Source: an uncultured delta proteobacterium (GTDB lineage Bacteria > Desulfobacterota > Desulfovibrionia > Desulfovibrionales > Desulfovibrionaceae). Taken from it: a stretch of 64,000 bases of DNA. The notes under the pieces were generated by a model. That model was given only the letters and a program-made list of their open reading frames with translations. It was not told the DNA's origin and made no database searches. Where the stretch lies: NCBI GenBank assembly GCA_900079685.1, contig LT599018.1:2703924-2767923 (forward strand), given 5' to 3'. Within the stretch, counting starts at the first letter, position 1. Every line of letters begins with the position of its first letter. A program made the translations under genes and the position numbers. This document shows, in pieces, positions 24,097 to 33,738 of this stretch.

Positions 24097-25391
24097 TAAA
24101 AAAGCAGGGCATACCCGGGGAAGACGGTCAGGAAGGCGACGAAACCCAGCATGAGAGCCGCGTAGGGTATAACCCCCTTCACGATCTCGCCCAGCGTCGC
24201 GTCAACCGGGTCCACGCCCTTGATGACGAAAAGGTTGATCCCTACCGGCGGCGTTATCTGCCCCAGTTCGACCAGGATGACCAGCACCACGCCGAACCAG
24301 ATCAGGTTGATGTCATATGATTTCAGGATGGGGTAAAGCACCGGCAAGGTCAGGAACAGCATGGCCGTGCTTTCGACAAAGCAGCCCAGGATGATGTAGA
24401 TGGAATAGACGACGAGAAGCAGGCCCACGTAAGAAAGGTTCAAATCGCTTACCCAACTCACCATCTCGCGGGTGGCGCCCGTGGCGGTCAACACATAGGA
24501 AAACAGCTTGGCCGAGATGGTGATGAACAGGATCATGCTGGTGGCGCACAGGGTGTTTTTCATGGCCCTGACAAGGCTGTCCTTCGTAAGATTGCCGCAG
24601 ATTCTGCTGATGACGAGCGAGAGCACGCAGCCAATGGCAGCGGCCTCGGTGGCGGTGGCAATGCCGCCGTAAATGCTGCCCAGGATGGCCGCGATCAGGA
24701 TGAAGAAGGGCGCCACGCCCTTCAGCGCTTCACCCGTGGTAATGTCCGCTACCGTGGAACCGGCGGCCCCCTTGGGGAAAAGATCTTTTTTTACCAGCGC
24801 CGCAAAGAAAATGAACCCCATGTAGGCCAGCATCAGGGTGATGCCGGGGACCGTGGCGCATTTGAAGAGCATGACCACCGAGGAGTCTGTCAGCGCGCAG
24901 TAGATAATCATGGCGATGCTGGGCGGGATCAGAATGCCCAGCGTACCGCCGGAAGCGAGGGAGCCGTAAATGTAGCGGGGGAAATACCCCAGTTTTTTCT
25001 GGTCGGGAATGGCAACGCCGCCGATGGCCGCCGCGCAGGCCACGCTGGACCCGCTGATGGCGGAAAAGATGCCGCAGCCCATGATGTTGGAATGCAGGAG
25101 CCCCCCCGGGATGAAGCGCAGAAACTTGGACAGCCCGCGATAAAACCCGCCGCTCAGGTTGGACTCCATGAGAATGTCCCCCATGAGCAGGAAGAGCGGG
25201 ATGGCCGTCATCATGAAGTCGGTGCTGGTGTTCCAGAGTACGTTACTGAGAATTTGCAGAAGGCTCAGTTTGCCCAGAAGCATGAGCACGGCGATGCTCG
25301 CGATGGAAATACCCACGCAGATGTAGAACCCGGAGCCGAGCAGGAGCATCGTGATGAGGATCAGCGCCAACAGTATTGTTACCCAGCTCAT
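24093..25391 (-). CDS. dctM: TRAP transporter large permease (system 2)
   Basis: A 432 aa hydrophobic DctM protein with GIFSAISGSSVACAAAIGG (about 93-111), IPPSIAMIIYCALTDSS and LGQITPPVGINLFVI near the C terminus. The ATG at 25391 overlaps the dctQ stop (ATGA, 4 nt). Its last codon and TAG stop lie at the border of repeat copy 1, so the native C terminus may have been altered slightly; the overall length is normal for the family. The transported acid is unknown. Confidence 0.95.
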   Translation of the reverse strand: MSWVTILLALILITMLLLGSGFYICVGISIASIAVLMLLGKLSLLQILSNVLWNTSTDFMMTAIPLFLLMGDILMESNLSGGFYRGLSKFLRFIPGGLLHSNIMGCGIFSAISGSSVACAAAIGGVAIPDQKKLGYFPRYIYGSLASGGTLGILIPPSIAMIIYCALTDSSVVMLFKCATVPGITLMLAYMGFIFFAALVKKDLFPKGAAGSTVADITTGEALKGVAPFFILIAAILGSIYGGIATATEAAAIGCVLSLVISRICGNLTKDSLVRAMKNTLCATSMILFITISAKLFSYVLTATGATREMVSWVSDLNLSYVGLLLVVYSIYIILGCFVESTAMLFLTLPVLYPILKSYDINLIWFGVVLVILVELGQITPPVGINLFVIKGVDPVDATLGEIVKGVIPYAALMLGFVAFLTVFPGYALLFY

Positions 25392-25912
25392 TTGCCCTCC
25401 CCTTCGTACTGCTCGAAAACATCCGGCCTGCTGGAAATTTGTTCGTACACCCTGTAAATGAGACGGTAGGCGAGGTACACGACCAGGAGGTACAGCCCGA
25501 TCATGAGCGGCAGCTTGATGTAGAAAATGGGCCAGCGATAGAACGTGTTGGTCAACGTGTTCATCCTGAAGGCGGAGAGCTGGGCCAGCGTGAAGTAGTA
25601 CGATGCGAGAAGCAGGAAAAGCAGGAACAGAAAGTCGTTCAAAATATTGATGATATCTTTGCCTTTTTGCGAAAATCTGCCGAACAGGACATCGACCCTG
25701 ATGAATTTCTCGGAGTCTATCGCCATGAGCGCTCCCCAGAAAATGGCATACCCCAGGCAATAGGAGGCGATATCCTCGGAAACCCGCAGGGATGAGCCCA
25801 AAAACGAGCGCAGGATGACTTCGGCGAAAATGACCGCGGCCATGGCGCAGACGCTGATGCCGCCAACCGCCATTGAGGCTCTTCTGATAGCCCGGATGAA
25901 CCATGCGTGCAT
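25388..25912 (-). CDS. dctQ: TRAP transporter small permease (system 2)
   Basis: A 174 aa protein with four membrane helices and the DctQ pattern around LGYAIFWGALMAIDSEKFIRVDVLF (the GAL...IRVDVLF core lies near residues 55-70). The ATG at 25912 follows AAGGAGAAG. It is coupled to dctM by a 4 nt overlap and lies 76 nt behind dctP, with a strong stem-loop in between. Confidence 0.9.
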   Translation of the reverse strand: MHAWFIRAIRRASMAVGGISVCAMAAVIFAEVILRSFLGSSLRVSEDIASYCLGYAIFWGALMAIDSEKFIRVDVLFGRFSQKGKDIINILNDFLFLLFLLLASYYFTLAQLSAFRMNTLTNTFYRWPIFYIKLPLMIGLYLLVVYLAYRLIYRVYEQISSRPDVFEQYEGEGK

Positions 25913-25939
25913 GTTTCTTCTCCTTCGCGTCTCAGTGGC

Positions 25940-25978
25940 GGGCTTCACGGCGCTTCCGGTAGGAGCGCCGCGAAGCCC
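25940..25978 (-). terminator. stem-loop between dctP and dctQ (system 2)
   Basis: Arms 25940-25954 and 25964-25978 pair at 14 of 15 positions. No T-run follows. Similar stems sit at the same junction in systems 3 and 4, suggesting mRNA stabilisation or partial attenuation that gives more binding protein than permease. Confidence 0.5.
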
Positions 25979-25988
25979 CGTGAAAAAC

Positions 25989-27017
25989 CTAGTACTCGAT
26001 CTTCAACGCGGTAAGGATTTTTTCAAGATCCTTGACGACATCCGGCCCCATGGACTTGGCGTAGTCGAACCAGTACTTTTTCATGGACCGGACGATCGGC
26101 GCGCGGTCTTCGGCGGTCATTTCCACCAGACTGAAGCCGTACTTGTCCGTCAGCACCTTCCACTCCCGTTCCTCGGCCGAGGACACATATTTGTCATAAA
26201 ACGTGTTCTGGTACTCGGTGGCCGTGTCCTGAAGGATCTTTTGCAGATCCTCGGGCAGCGCGTCAAAGGCCTTCTGGTTCACGACGATATAGGAAGGCAT
26301 GGCCAAAAGGTTCGCCAGATACCCCCACTTGAGATACGGATACCAGCTGTTGCCCGTGATGGTTATGCCTGCCGTGACCGCGCCTTTGATCACGCTGCGG
26401 CTGAGGGAGGAGGTAACTTCGGCGGCGCTGATGGCGACCGGGTGGACCCCGAGCAGCTCCAGAGCCTTGGACATTTCGGTCCCCTGGGAACGGATGGTCA
26501 GGCCGGCCATGTCCTTGGCGGTCTTGGGAACCGGCCCGCTGCCCCAGATCTGCTGCATGGGATAGATGCAGTAATACAGGAACTTGGTGCCGTATTTGTT
26601 GATATCCTTATGGATGCTGTCATTGATGGCATTGATGGCGATGTGGGCTTCTTCAAAACCTGTGACAAGGAAGGGCATGGCGGGCAGGAGTCCGCTGGTC
26701 AGGGAGCCGCCCACTGCGGAAACGTCGCCGGCGGCCATTTCGATCAGGCCTTCGCCGCAAGCCACGATAAATTCGGTCTGGTTGATGGGCAACTCGCCCA
26801 TGGGATGGTACGTGATATCCAACCGGCCGTCGGAGCGTTTGCGGATTTCGTCAAAGAAGGCTTGGTGCGCGAGACCCATGGCGTGGGTCATGGCGTTTTG
26901 CGAAGCAAAACCCCATTTGTAAACCTTTTTAGCGGCCGCCGCCGCGGGACCGGCGTTCAGGCCCAGAAGCGCCGCCGACAGGACGGCAGCCAGAAACAGT
27001 GAAGTGAATCTTTTCAT
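25989..27017 (-). CDS. dctP: TRAP transporter substrate-binding protein (system 2)
   Basis: A 342 aa periplasmic protein with a Sec signal peptide (about residues 1-28, ending AAAAA). The mature protein has the DctP fold, with MAGLTIRSQGTEMSKALELLG (conserved Arg in the ligand pocket, about 172) and ATEYQNTFYDKYV. It is a more divergent DctP than the other three in this window. A ribosome-binding site, GGAGAGACC, precedes the ATG. It is the first gene of the dctP-dctQ-dctM operon; no catabolic enzyme is attached. Confidence 0.93.
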   Translation of the reverse strand: MKRFTSLFLAAVLSAALLGLNAGPAAAAAKKVYKWGFASQNAMTHAMGLAHQAFFDEIRKRSDGRLDITYHPMGELPINQTEFIVACGEGLIEMAAGDVSAVGGSLTSGLLPAMPFLVTGFEEAHIAINAINDSIHKDINKYGTKFLYYCIYPMQQIWGSGPVPKTAKDMAGLTIRSQGTEMSKALELLGVHPVAISAAEVTSSLSRSVIKGAVTAGITITGNSWYPYLKWGYLANLLAMPSYIVVNQKAFDALPEDLQKILQDTATEYQNTFYDKYVSSAEEREWKVLTDKYGFSLVEMTAEDRAPIVRSMKKYWFDYAKSMGPDVVKDLEKILTALKIEY

Positions 27018-27297
27018 GGTCTCTCCTTTCCCTTTACAAGGTTTGCGGCACCTTTCCGGTCAGAAAAGGTTTTCCGATAAAGATGCTGTAACGGCACGGA
27101 CCGCGGATAAAAACATCTCTCGCGAGGGCGATGTCGACATGAAAATATAAGAGTTCCGATTAGAAGAACTACAATTCTTTTAAGAGGAATGCTATAAAAA
27201 ACAAATCACCCCTGTCAAGAATTTTACTCCCGCCGATCTTGCCACTGTACGGTTTTTTGTCCGGAGACCCGCATGGGGGCTGATAATCCACGAAGCC
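27018..27297. other. promoter region of TRAP operon 2
   Basis: This lies between the dctP start and the terminator of the threonine aldolase gene. AT-rich sequence around 27140-27230 is the likely promoter zone. No dyad operator or RNA motif stands out, and no regulator gene is adjacent. Confidence 0.4.
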
Positions 27298-27346
27298 GGC
27301 AAAAAAAGCGCGGCTTGCTCTCGACGCAAGCCGCGCTTTTTTTGCC
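27298..27346. terminator. strong bidirectional intrinsic terminator
   Basis: Two perfect 21 nt arms (27298-27318 and 27326-27346) enclose a 7 nt loop and contain an A7/T7 run, giving a U-tract on either strand. It ends the threonine aldolase transcript. Confidence 0.9.
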
Positions 27347-27361
27347 ATATCGGCGGTATGG

Positions 27362-28399
27362 TCAGTTCCCGAGCGTTTCGTGGATTTTTTTGACGGCCGC
27401 GGCCACGCGCGGCAGGTCGTCGTCGGTGATGTGCCGGTGCGTCACGAAGCGGAGTTTCGTGGGGCTGTCCACGTTGCAGGCCACGCCTTCCGCCTGCAAC
27501 GCCTCCTTCCACTCCTTGGCGGAGCCGCCGGTGCAGCAGAGGTGCATGATGTTCGAAGGCGGCTCGTCGTCATACACGAGGCGATGGTCGATGGCGCGCA
27601 GGAGCTTCCAGATGGCGGCGCAGCGGCGGTTGTCGTCGGCCAGGCGGTCGATCATGGTATCCAGGGCCACCACGCCGGGCGCGGCCATGAGGCCGATCTG
27701 GCGGAACCCGCTGCCCATCATGCGGCGGTATATCCTGGCCCTTTTGATGAGCTCTTTATCGCCCAGCAGCACCGCACCGAACGGGGCGGACAGGCCCTTG
27801 GACAGGCAGAAGGTAACCGAGTCGCAGTGTTTGGTAATTTCCTTCGCGGGCACGTTAAGGGCCGCCGCGGCGTTGAAAAGCCTGGCCCCGTCCAGGTGGG
27901 CCGGGCAGCCCAGACCTTGGGCGATTTCGTGCACGGAGCGCATGTACTCGAGGCTCAGGACCGACCCGCCGGAATAGTTGTGGGTGGTTTCCATGCAGAC
28001 GCAGGCCGGGGGCGTGCCGTGGCGGTTGGCGAGGTACTCCGCCGTGTCGCGCAGTTCCTGCAGGTTCATCTCCCCCTTGACCGAGGAAATCCGGGTGCAG
28101 AGCAGGTGCCCCACGGCCGCGAGCCCGCCGAATTCCGCCTTCCAGATGTGGGCCATGTGGTCCGTGAGGATATCCACGCCCCCTTTCGCCGCATGGCTTT
28201 TGACGGCCAATAGGTTGCCGAGGGTGCCGCTGGTGACGAACACGGCGGCCTCCTTGCCGGTGAGGGCCATGGCCTTTTCCTCCAGGAGGCGGACCGTGGG
28301 GTCGCCGTCGACGGTTTCATCCGCGAGGGCCAGGCCCTGCATGCTGTGCAGCATGGCTTCCGTGGGCAGGGTCAGGGTGTCGCTGCGCAAATCGATCAT
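27362..28399 (-). CDS. ltaE: low-specificity L-threonine aldolase
   Basis: A 345 aa PLP enzyme of the beta-eliminating-lyase/threonine-aldolase family. MIDLRSDTLTLPT is the standard N terminus; the following DETVDGDPTV, HLDGARLFNAAAAL (about 170) and FCLSKGLSAPFG, which contains the PLP lysine (about 204), are diagnostic. It cleaves L-threonine or L-allo-threonine to glycine and acetaldehyde. The ATG at 28399 follows GGAGAC and matches the conserved family N terminus; a longer frame upstream does not. It is divergent from a 2-hydroxyacid dehydrogenase gene. Confidence 0.93.
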   Translation of the reverse strand: MIDLRSDTLTLPTEAMLHSMQGLALADETVDGDPTVRLLEEKAMALTGKEAAVFVTSGTLGNLLAVKSHAAKGGVDILTDHMAHIWKAEFGGLAAVGHLLCTRISSVKGEMNLQELRDTAEYLANRHGTPPACVCMETTHNYSGGSVLSLEYMRSVHEIAQGLGCPAHLDGARLFNAAAALNVPAKEITKHCDSVTFCLSKGLSAPFGAVLLGDKELIKRARIYRRMMGSGFRQIGLMAAPGVVALDTMIDRLADDNRRCAAIWKLLRAIDHRLVYDDEPPSNIMHLCCTGGSAKEWKEALQAEGVACNVDSPTKLRFVTHRHITDDDLPRVAAAVKKIHETLGN

Positions 28400-28661
28400 G
28401 GCTGTCTCCGTTCCGGGCGAGGCCCGGTTAGCGTTGCGGGTGCTTTCTGCTTTCTGACGCAAACCGGGATGGGCGTCAATCGGGTGGTTGTCCTGCGTTG
28501 CCCTGCGGTGGCATCCCGCATGGCCGGGCGAGCGCCGTTCGTTTCCTGGTCCGGCTGCCGGAGTTATCCCGTTTGCTTCCGGAAGGCGTTCGTGGCATCA
28601 CAGGGGGAGCGGCCCCGCAAAGGCCGCCCCGGCATGGCACAACAAAAAACAGGGTAGAACT

Positions 28662-29615
28662 ATGATGAACGTATTTGTCAGAGCGGCCATCCACCCGGAC
28701 GCGGTGGCGAAACTGCAAGCCGATTCCCGCGTGCGGGCAGTCCTGTGGGACGATCCGGCCGTTGCCGCCTGGGAAGAGGAGGCGGACGCCGTCATCCTGC
28801 GCGGGCTGGATATTACGGGCGAGGAGATCCGCCGCGCCAAACGGCTGAAGGTCATAGGCCGCCACGGCGCGGGTGTTGATTCCGTGGACCTTGAAGCCGC
28901 GAAGGAAAAGGGCGTCAAGGTCATGAACACGCCGTTCGAGAACTCCCAGTCCGTGGCGGAACTGGCGGTGGGGTTCATGCTGGCTTCGGGCCGCAACATC
29001 CACGGCGCAACGACCCTCGTGCGCGAGGGCAAGTGGGCGGAAGGCCGCAAGGGCAAGGGCTGCGTCGAGCTTTTCGGCGGCACCGTGGGTCTGGTGGGCT
29101 ACGGGCGCATCGCCCGCATGGTCGCGGCCATCCTGCGGACGGCCTTTTCCATGACGGTCAGGGCGTACGATCCCTTTGTCACGGAGGAACAATGGGCAGC
29201 AATGGCGGAGAGCGTCGCCCCCTGCAAGACCGTGGAGGAGCTGTTCGCCTCCTGCGACTATATCAGCATCCATGTGCCGAAAACCAAGGAAACCACGGGT
29301 CTTATCAATGCCGCCGTCTTTGCCGGGGCCAGAAAGGGCCTGGTGCTCGTGAACACGGCCCGGGGCGGCGTTATCGATGAAGCTGCGCTGTACGAGGCCA
29401 TGAAGAACGGCACGGTGCGCGCCGCCGCCAGCGACGTGTTCGGCAAGGAGCCTCTTGATCCGGCAACGCCTCTGCTGTCGCTGCCCAATTTCATCGCCAC
29501 CCCGCACTATGGGGGCGCGACCGAACAGTGTCTGCAACGGGTCGCGACGAAAATCGCGGAAGAAACCGTGGCCGCGCTGTTTGACGAAGAGACGTCGGCG
29601 TACCGGTATCTGTAG
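28662..29615 (+). CDS. D-2-hydroxyacid dehydrogenase (phosphoglycerate-dehydrogenase-like)
   Basis: A 317 aa NAD-dependent dehydrogenase. The Rossmann motif GLVGYGRIARMVA is at about 144-156. The catalytic Arg is in NTARGGVIDE (about 228), the Glu lies near 255 and the His in TPHYGGAT (about 282). Residues RHGAGVDSVD and ENSQSVAELAVG (about 67-105) are typical of the SerA/sulfolactate dehydrogenase branch. At 317 aa it lacks the C-terminal ACT domain of SerA, so a 2-hydroxyacid other than 3-phosphoglycerate is plausible. Two ATGs are possible (28662 or 28665). It is monocistronic, followed by a strong terminator. Confidence 0.88.
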   Translation: MMNVFVRAAIHPDAVAKLQADSRVRAVLWDDPAVAAWEEEADAVILRGLDITGEEIRRAKRLKVIGRHGAGVDSVDLEAAKEKGVKVMNTPFENSQSVAELAVGFMLASGRNIHGATTLVREGKWAEGRKGKGCVELFGGTVGLVGYGRIARMVAAILRTAFSMTVRAYDPFVTEEQWAAMAESVAPCKTVEELFASCDYISIHVPKTKETTGLINAAVFAGARKGLVLVNTARGGVIDEAALYEAMKNGTVRAAASDVFGKEPLDPATPLLSLPNFIATPHYGGATEQCLQRVATKIAEETVAALFDEETSAYRYL

Positions 29616-29642
29616 CCGCAACATGGTCTTTTTGCCATCAGG

Positions 29643-29673
29643 CCGCCCCTCTCATGCCAGAGGGGCGGTTTTT
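29643..29673 (+). terminator. intrinsic terminator after the hydroxyacid dehydrogenase
   Basis: CCGCCCCTCT (29643-29652) and its complement (29659-29668) form a 10 bp stem followed by TTTTTTC. Confidence 0.9.
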
Positions 29674-29768
29674 TCATGCGTCTTGAACAAGCGGCATGAA
29701 AGCTATATCGTACCTCCTGATATCCATTTTTCCGGCGGGCCATGCCGCCAAGCCTTGCGGAGAACCCT

Positions 29769-31067
29769 ATGTATTTTCCCCCTTCCGGCGATCCGGCCTC
29801 ATCCACGGTTGCCGGGCTGTTGCAGTCCGTTCCCCTGCCGAGGGTCGCGCCCGTGGCGCAACGCTATGACCGGCCCCGCGTTCACGATGTGGAAGCGGAG
29901 CTGGCCCGCCTGCTGCGGGAAAAGGGGAGCCTCGCCGCGCTGCAAAAAGGGCAGCGCATCGCCATTACCGCCGGGAGCCGGGGCATCGTCAACCTGCCCC
30001 TGGCCTTGCGGACCATCGTGCGGGAAGTGCGGGCGGCGGGCGGCGACCCCTTCCTGGTGCCGGCCATGGGCAGCCACGGCGGGGCCAGCGCGGAAGGGCA
30101 GCTTGCCCTCCTCAAGGGGCTCGGCATTGACGAGGCAACCGTGGAAGCGCCCATCCTCTCGTCCATGGAAACCGTGGCCGTGGGCACCAGCGCCAACGGG
30201 CTGCCCGCGTACATGGACAAATACGCGGCGGAAGCGGACGGCGTCATTACCGTCAACCGGGTCAAACCCCACACCTCGTTCAGGGGCGCCATAGAAAGCG
30301 GCGTGCTGAAAATGCTGGTTATCGGGCTCGGCAAGCAGAAAGGGGCGGATGTCTGCCACAACGCCGGTTTTGGCCGGATGGGGGAAAACGTCGCCGCCCT
30401 GGCGGAAACCATTTTGGCGAACAAGAATATCCTCTGCGGCGTCGCGCTCCTTGAAAACGCCTTCCACGAGACGGCCCGCCTGGAAGTGCTCGCACCCGGG
30501 GAAATGATAGCCCGCGAGCCGGACCTGCTACGGGAAGCCTGGAACCTTGCGCCGAAAATTTTTTTCGATTCCCTGGACGTGCTGATTATCGACGAGATCG
30601 GCAAGGACATCAGCGGCACCGGGTTCGACTGCAACGTGGTGGGGCGCTTTCACAACCCCCACGCCCACGGCGGCCCGGATATCGCGCGGGTAGGCATCCT
30701 GGATATCACGGACAAATCCAGGGGCAGCGGCTACGGGATAGGCCTGGCGGATTTCACCACCCGGCGGGCGTATGACAAGTTTCTGCCCGAGCAGAGCTAC
30801 CCCAACGCCCTGACCACCACCGCGACTCTGGCCGCGAAAATGCCCATGGTCCTCGCGAACGACCGCCAGGCCATCCAGGCCGCGGTCAAAACCTGCAACC
30901 GGGACGACCTTGGCGCGGTCCGGCTCGTGCGGATAAAAAACACGATCGATATGGAAACCGTCTATGTTTCGGAGTCGCTCAAGGAGCACTGCCTCGCGCA
31001 CCCCAACCTTACGATAACCGGCGAGTTCGCGCCCTTTGCCTTCAACGGCCGGGGCGATCTTTGGTGA
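29769..31067 (+). CDS. LarA-like (DUF2088) protein of the nickel-pincer racemase superfamily
   Basis: A 432 aa protein. AITAGSRGIVNLP, VPAMGSHGGAS (about 97-107), VNRVKPHTSF (about 160) and VIGLGKQKGADVCH (about 186) match the LarA-like DUF2088 family. Characterised relatives use the nickel-pincer cofactor to racemise or epimerise 2-hydroxy acids, but many members have no known substrate. CGGAGAA precedes the ATG. It begins a three-gene operon with a divergent IlvD-family dehydratase (24 nt later) and a DMT exporter, consistent with a 2-hydroxy or sugar acid pathway. No larB, larC or larE cofactor genes are seen here. Confidence 0.75.
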   Translation: MYFPPSGDPASSTVAGLLQSVPLPRVAPVAQRYDRPRVHDVEAELARLLREKGSLAALQKGQRIAITAGSRGIVNLPLALRTIVREVRAAGGDPFLVPAMGSHGGASAEGQLALLKGLGIDEATVEAPILSSMETVAVGTSANGLPAYMDKYAAEADGVITVNRVKPHTSFRGAIESGVLKMLVIGLGKQKGADVCHNAGFGRMGENVAALAETILANKNILCGVALLENAFHETARLEVLAPGEMIAREPDLLREAWNLAPKIFFDSLDVLIIDEIGKDISGTGFDCNVVGRFHNPHAHGGPDIARVGILDITDKSRGSGYGIGLADFTTRRAYDKFLPEQSYPNALTTTATLAAKMPMVLANDRQAIQAAVKTCNRDDLGAVRLVRIKNTIDMETVYVSESLKEHCLAHPNLTITGEFAPFAFNGRGDLW

Positions 31068-31091
31068 CCTTTTACCGTTGCGGAGAAAACC

Positions 31092-32747
31092 ATGCCCAGA
31101 AACGGCTGCATTGAAGACAAAACGGAAGCGTACTATGTCGGGCTGATGAATTCCGTCGGGTACCGCAAAAAAGATCTGGAAAAACCCGTCATCGGCATCG
31201 TCAATTCCTGGAACGACGTGAACCCCGGCCACAAACCGCTGAAGGAACTGGCCCAGGTCGTGCGCGAAGGGGTCTGGGCCGCGGGCGGCGCCCCGGCTGA
31301 ATTTACCGTGCCCGCGCCCTGTGACGGCATCGCCCAGGGGGAGGGCATGCACTGCGTGCTGCCGTCCCGCGACCTCATCGCCGGGTCCATTGAATGCATG
31401 GTCCGCTCCCACGGGTTCGACGGGCTGGTGTTCCTCTGTTCCTGCGATAAAATAGTGCCGGGCATGCTCATGGCCGCCGCGTCCCTCAACATGCCGTCCC
31501 TGTTCCTGACCGCCGGCTCCATGCTGCCCTACAAGGAAGGCGGGGAGGAATACGTGACCCCGGACCTGAAGGAAGCCATCGGCAAGTTTAACAGTAAAGC
31601 TATCGATAAGGCGACGTTTGAACGCTGGCGGGAGAACATGTGTTTCTCGGGCGGCACCTGTTCGATGTTCGGCACGGCCAACACCATGGGAACCTTTCTG
31701 GAAGCCGTGGGCCTTGCGCCGTTCGGTTCCGCCACCATGCTGTTCGCGGCGGCGGCCAAGATCCGCCAGGCCAGGGACGTCGGCGAGCGCATCGTGGCGC
31801 TGACCAAGGAAGGTTCGCGGTTTTCCGACTATCTGAATGAAAAGAGCATCGTGAACGGCATCAAGTACGTTTCCGCCACCGGCGGGTCCACCAACGCGGT
31901 GTTGCACACCATGGCCATCGCGAGAGCCATGGGCCTGACCCTGACCTTGCGGGATTTTGACGCCGTCCAGAAAACCGTGCCGGTGATCGCCAAATTCAAA
32001 CCCTCGGCCAAGCCCAACATCCACACCTACCACCAGGCGGGCGGGGTTCCGGCGGTGCTGCAAACCTTAAGGCCGCATCTGGACCTTACGGCAAAACTCG
32101 CCATGGGCGGCACGCTGCAAACATACCTGGATACGGCCGACATCCGCGCGGACCGGGACATCATCCATGATCTGGATACCCCCATGCACGAAAACGGCTG
32201 TTTTTCCATCCTGTTCGGCAACCTTGCGCCGCTCGGCGCGGTGGTCAAGAAGAGCGGGGTGGAGCCTTCCATGTTCCGCCATGTGGGGCCCGCCGTGGTG
32301 TTCAATTCCGAGGAGGAAGTCCGGGACTATCTTTTGCAGTCCAAAGTGGAAAAAGGCTCCGTGCTGGTCATCCGCTACGAGGGCCCCAAGGGCGGGCCGG
32401 GCATGCGGGAGATGTCCATCCCCGCCGGGATGCTGGTCGGCATGGGGCTGCACACCTCAGTCGCCATGGTAACGGACGGCCGTTACTCCGGCGCGACGCG
32501 CGGCCCGTGCGTCGGGCATGTCGCCCCGGAAGCCTGGGAAGGCGGGCCGCTGGCCTACGTCCAAAACGGGGATATCATCGAGATCGACCTCGAGAAAAAT
32601 ATCCTGTCCCTGCATGTGGACGATGCGGAACTCGCCAGACGCAAAGAGACGGCGCAGCGGCCAGACAAACCCCTCAGGGGCGTGCAGGCCGCATACCGCG
32701 CGGCTGTTTCCGGCGCGGACGAGGGCGCGCTCTGGATGTACCGGTAA
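31092..32747 (+). CDS. IlvD/Edd-family dehydratase, divergent (non-Ilv) type
   Basis: A 551 aa Fe-S dehydratase. [29 protein letters not shown] (Cys ligand, about 118), [17 protein letters not shown] (Cys ligand, about 190) and [16 protein letters not shown] near residue 425 are family hallmarks. Compared with the canonical IlvD at 59961-61625 it differs at the Fe-S loop (FSGGTCSMF for [10 protein letters not shown]), and its neighbours are a LarA-like protein and an exporter. A sugar-acid or hydroxy-acid dehydratase (aldonate/altronate-like) is therefore more likely than branched-chain amino acid synthesis. GGAGAA precedes the ATG. Confidence 0.88.
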   Translation: MPRNGCIEDKTEAYYVGLMNSVGYRKKDLEKPVIGIVNSWNDVNPGHKPLKELAQVVREGVWAAGGAPAEFTVPAPCDGIAQGEGMHCVLPSRDLIAGSIECMVRSHGFDGLVFLCSCDKIVPGMLMAAASLNMPSLFLTAGSMLPYKEGGEEYVTPDLKEAIGKFNSKAIDKATFERWRENMCFSGGTCSMFGTANTMGTFLEAVGLAPFGSATMLFAAAAKIRQARDVGERIVALTKEGSRFSDYLNEKSIVNGIKYVSATGGSTNAVLHTMAIARAMGLTLTLRDFDAVQKTVPVIAKFKPSAKPNIHTYHQAGGVPAVLQTLRPHLDLTAKLAMGGTLQTYLDTADIRADRDIIHDLDTPMHENGCFSILFGNLAPLGAVVKKSGVEPSMFRHVGPAVVFNSEEEVRDYLLQSKVEKGSVLVIRYEGPKGGPGMREMSIPAGMLVGMGLHTSVAMVTDGRYSGATRGPCVGHVAPEAWEGGPLAYVQNGDIIEIDLEKNILSLHVDDAELARRKETAQRPDKPLRGVQAAYRAAVSGADEGALWMYR

Positions 32748-32785
32748 CCGGGGAGAGCCGGGAACGGCGATCCGGAGTGCACAAT

Positions 32786-33664
32786 ATGGAACAAAAACCC
32801 TTTCTTCTTCTGACCCCCGGCGAGTGGGCGCTCGTCGGGGTAACCATCATTTGGGGCACGACCTTCCTCATCATCCGCAACGCCCTCTCCAGCGGCGGCC
32901 CCCTGTTTTTCGTGGGGCTGCGCTTTACCTGCGCCGCCCTGGTGATGGTGGCCGTTTCCATCCCCGTGCTGCGCGGCCTCACCTTCCGGGAAGTCGTGGC
33001 CGGTTCCCTTATCGGGCTGGGCCTGTTCACGGGGTACGCCCTGCAATCCAGCGGCCTGCAATGGATAACCGCCAGCAAGTCCGCCTTTATCACGGCCTTT
33101 TACGTGCCCGCCGTGCCGCTTCTGCAATGGCTGATAATGCGGCGGCCCCCCGGCCGCAACGCCTGGCTCGGCGTTGCCATGGCCTTTATCGGGGTAGCCC
33201 TGCTGGCCGGGCCGGACGGGGTTTCCCTGGGGTTCGGCAAGGGAGAGGCCTACACCTTTCTGGGCGCCGTGGCCGTGGCCGTGGAGATCGTCCTGATAGG
33301 GTTTTTCGCGAACAGCGTCGACGTGCGGCGGGTGACCATCGTCCAGGTGGCCGTCTGCGCCGTTCTGGCTTTTTGCCTCATGCCGGTTGCGGGGGAGGCC
33401 CTGCCGCCCTTCTCCTGGGCCTTCACGCTGAGCGCCTGCGGCCTCGGCGTCGCCACCGCGCTTATCCAGTCGGTCATGAACTGGGCGCAAAAAAGCATCA
33501 GCCCCACGCGGGCCACGGTCATCTACGCCGGGGAACCGGTCTGGGCGGGCATCTTCGGCAGGATGTTCGGCGAGCGGCTTCCGGCGCTCGCCTTCCTGGG
33601 CGGGGCGCTGATCGTGCTCAGCGTCATCGTGAGCGGTCTGCGCGCCGGGAAAAAGAAGCGCTAA
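32786..33664 (+). CDS. EamA/DMT-superfamily transporter
   Basis: A 292 aa protein with about ten membrane helices in two EamA repeats (first, WGTTFLIIRNAL and FVGLRFTCAAL; second starting near residue 150 with TFLGAVAVAVEIVLIG). Such proteins usually export amino acids or metabolites. GGAG lies upstream of the ATG. It is the third gene after the LarA-like and IlvD-like genes and may export or import a pathway compound. Confidence 0.85.
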   Translation: MEQKPFLLLTPGEWALVGVTIIWGTTFLIIRNALSSGGPLFFVGLRFTCAALVMVAVSIPVLRGLTFREVVAGSLIGLGLFTGYALQSSGLQWITASKSAFITAFYVPAVPLLQWLIMRRPPGRNAWLGVAMAFIGVALLAGPDGVSLGFGKGEAYTFLGAVAVAVEIVLIGFFANSVDVRRVTIVQVAVCAVLAFCLMPVAGEALPPFSWAFTLSACGLGVATALIQSVMNWAQKSISPTRATVIYAGEPVWAGIFGRMFGERLPALAFLGGALIVLSVIVSGLRAGKKKR

Positions 33665-33670
33665 AAAAGA

Positions 33671-33699
33671 ACCCCTTACCGCACAACGCGGTAAGGGGT
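33671..33699. terminator. hairpin terminator between convergent units
   Basis: ACCCCTTACCGC (33671-33682) pairs perfectly with 33688-33699 around ACAAC. The upstream AAAAAAG gives a U-tract to the minus-strand direction; it also ends the DMT gene on the plus strand. Confidence 0.75.
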
Positions 33700-33738
33700 C
33701 TATCTCCCAGTTGCCAATAATGCCGTGCAGTCTGCGGA

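Noticed and set aside
25392-25904. A longer dctM frame in system 2 starting about 510 bp upstream
   Set aside because: The extension lies in the dctQ gene in another frame and is Arg/His-rich; the ATG at 25391 overlaps the dctQ stop in the usual coupled way.
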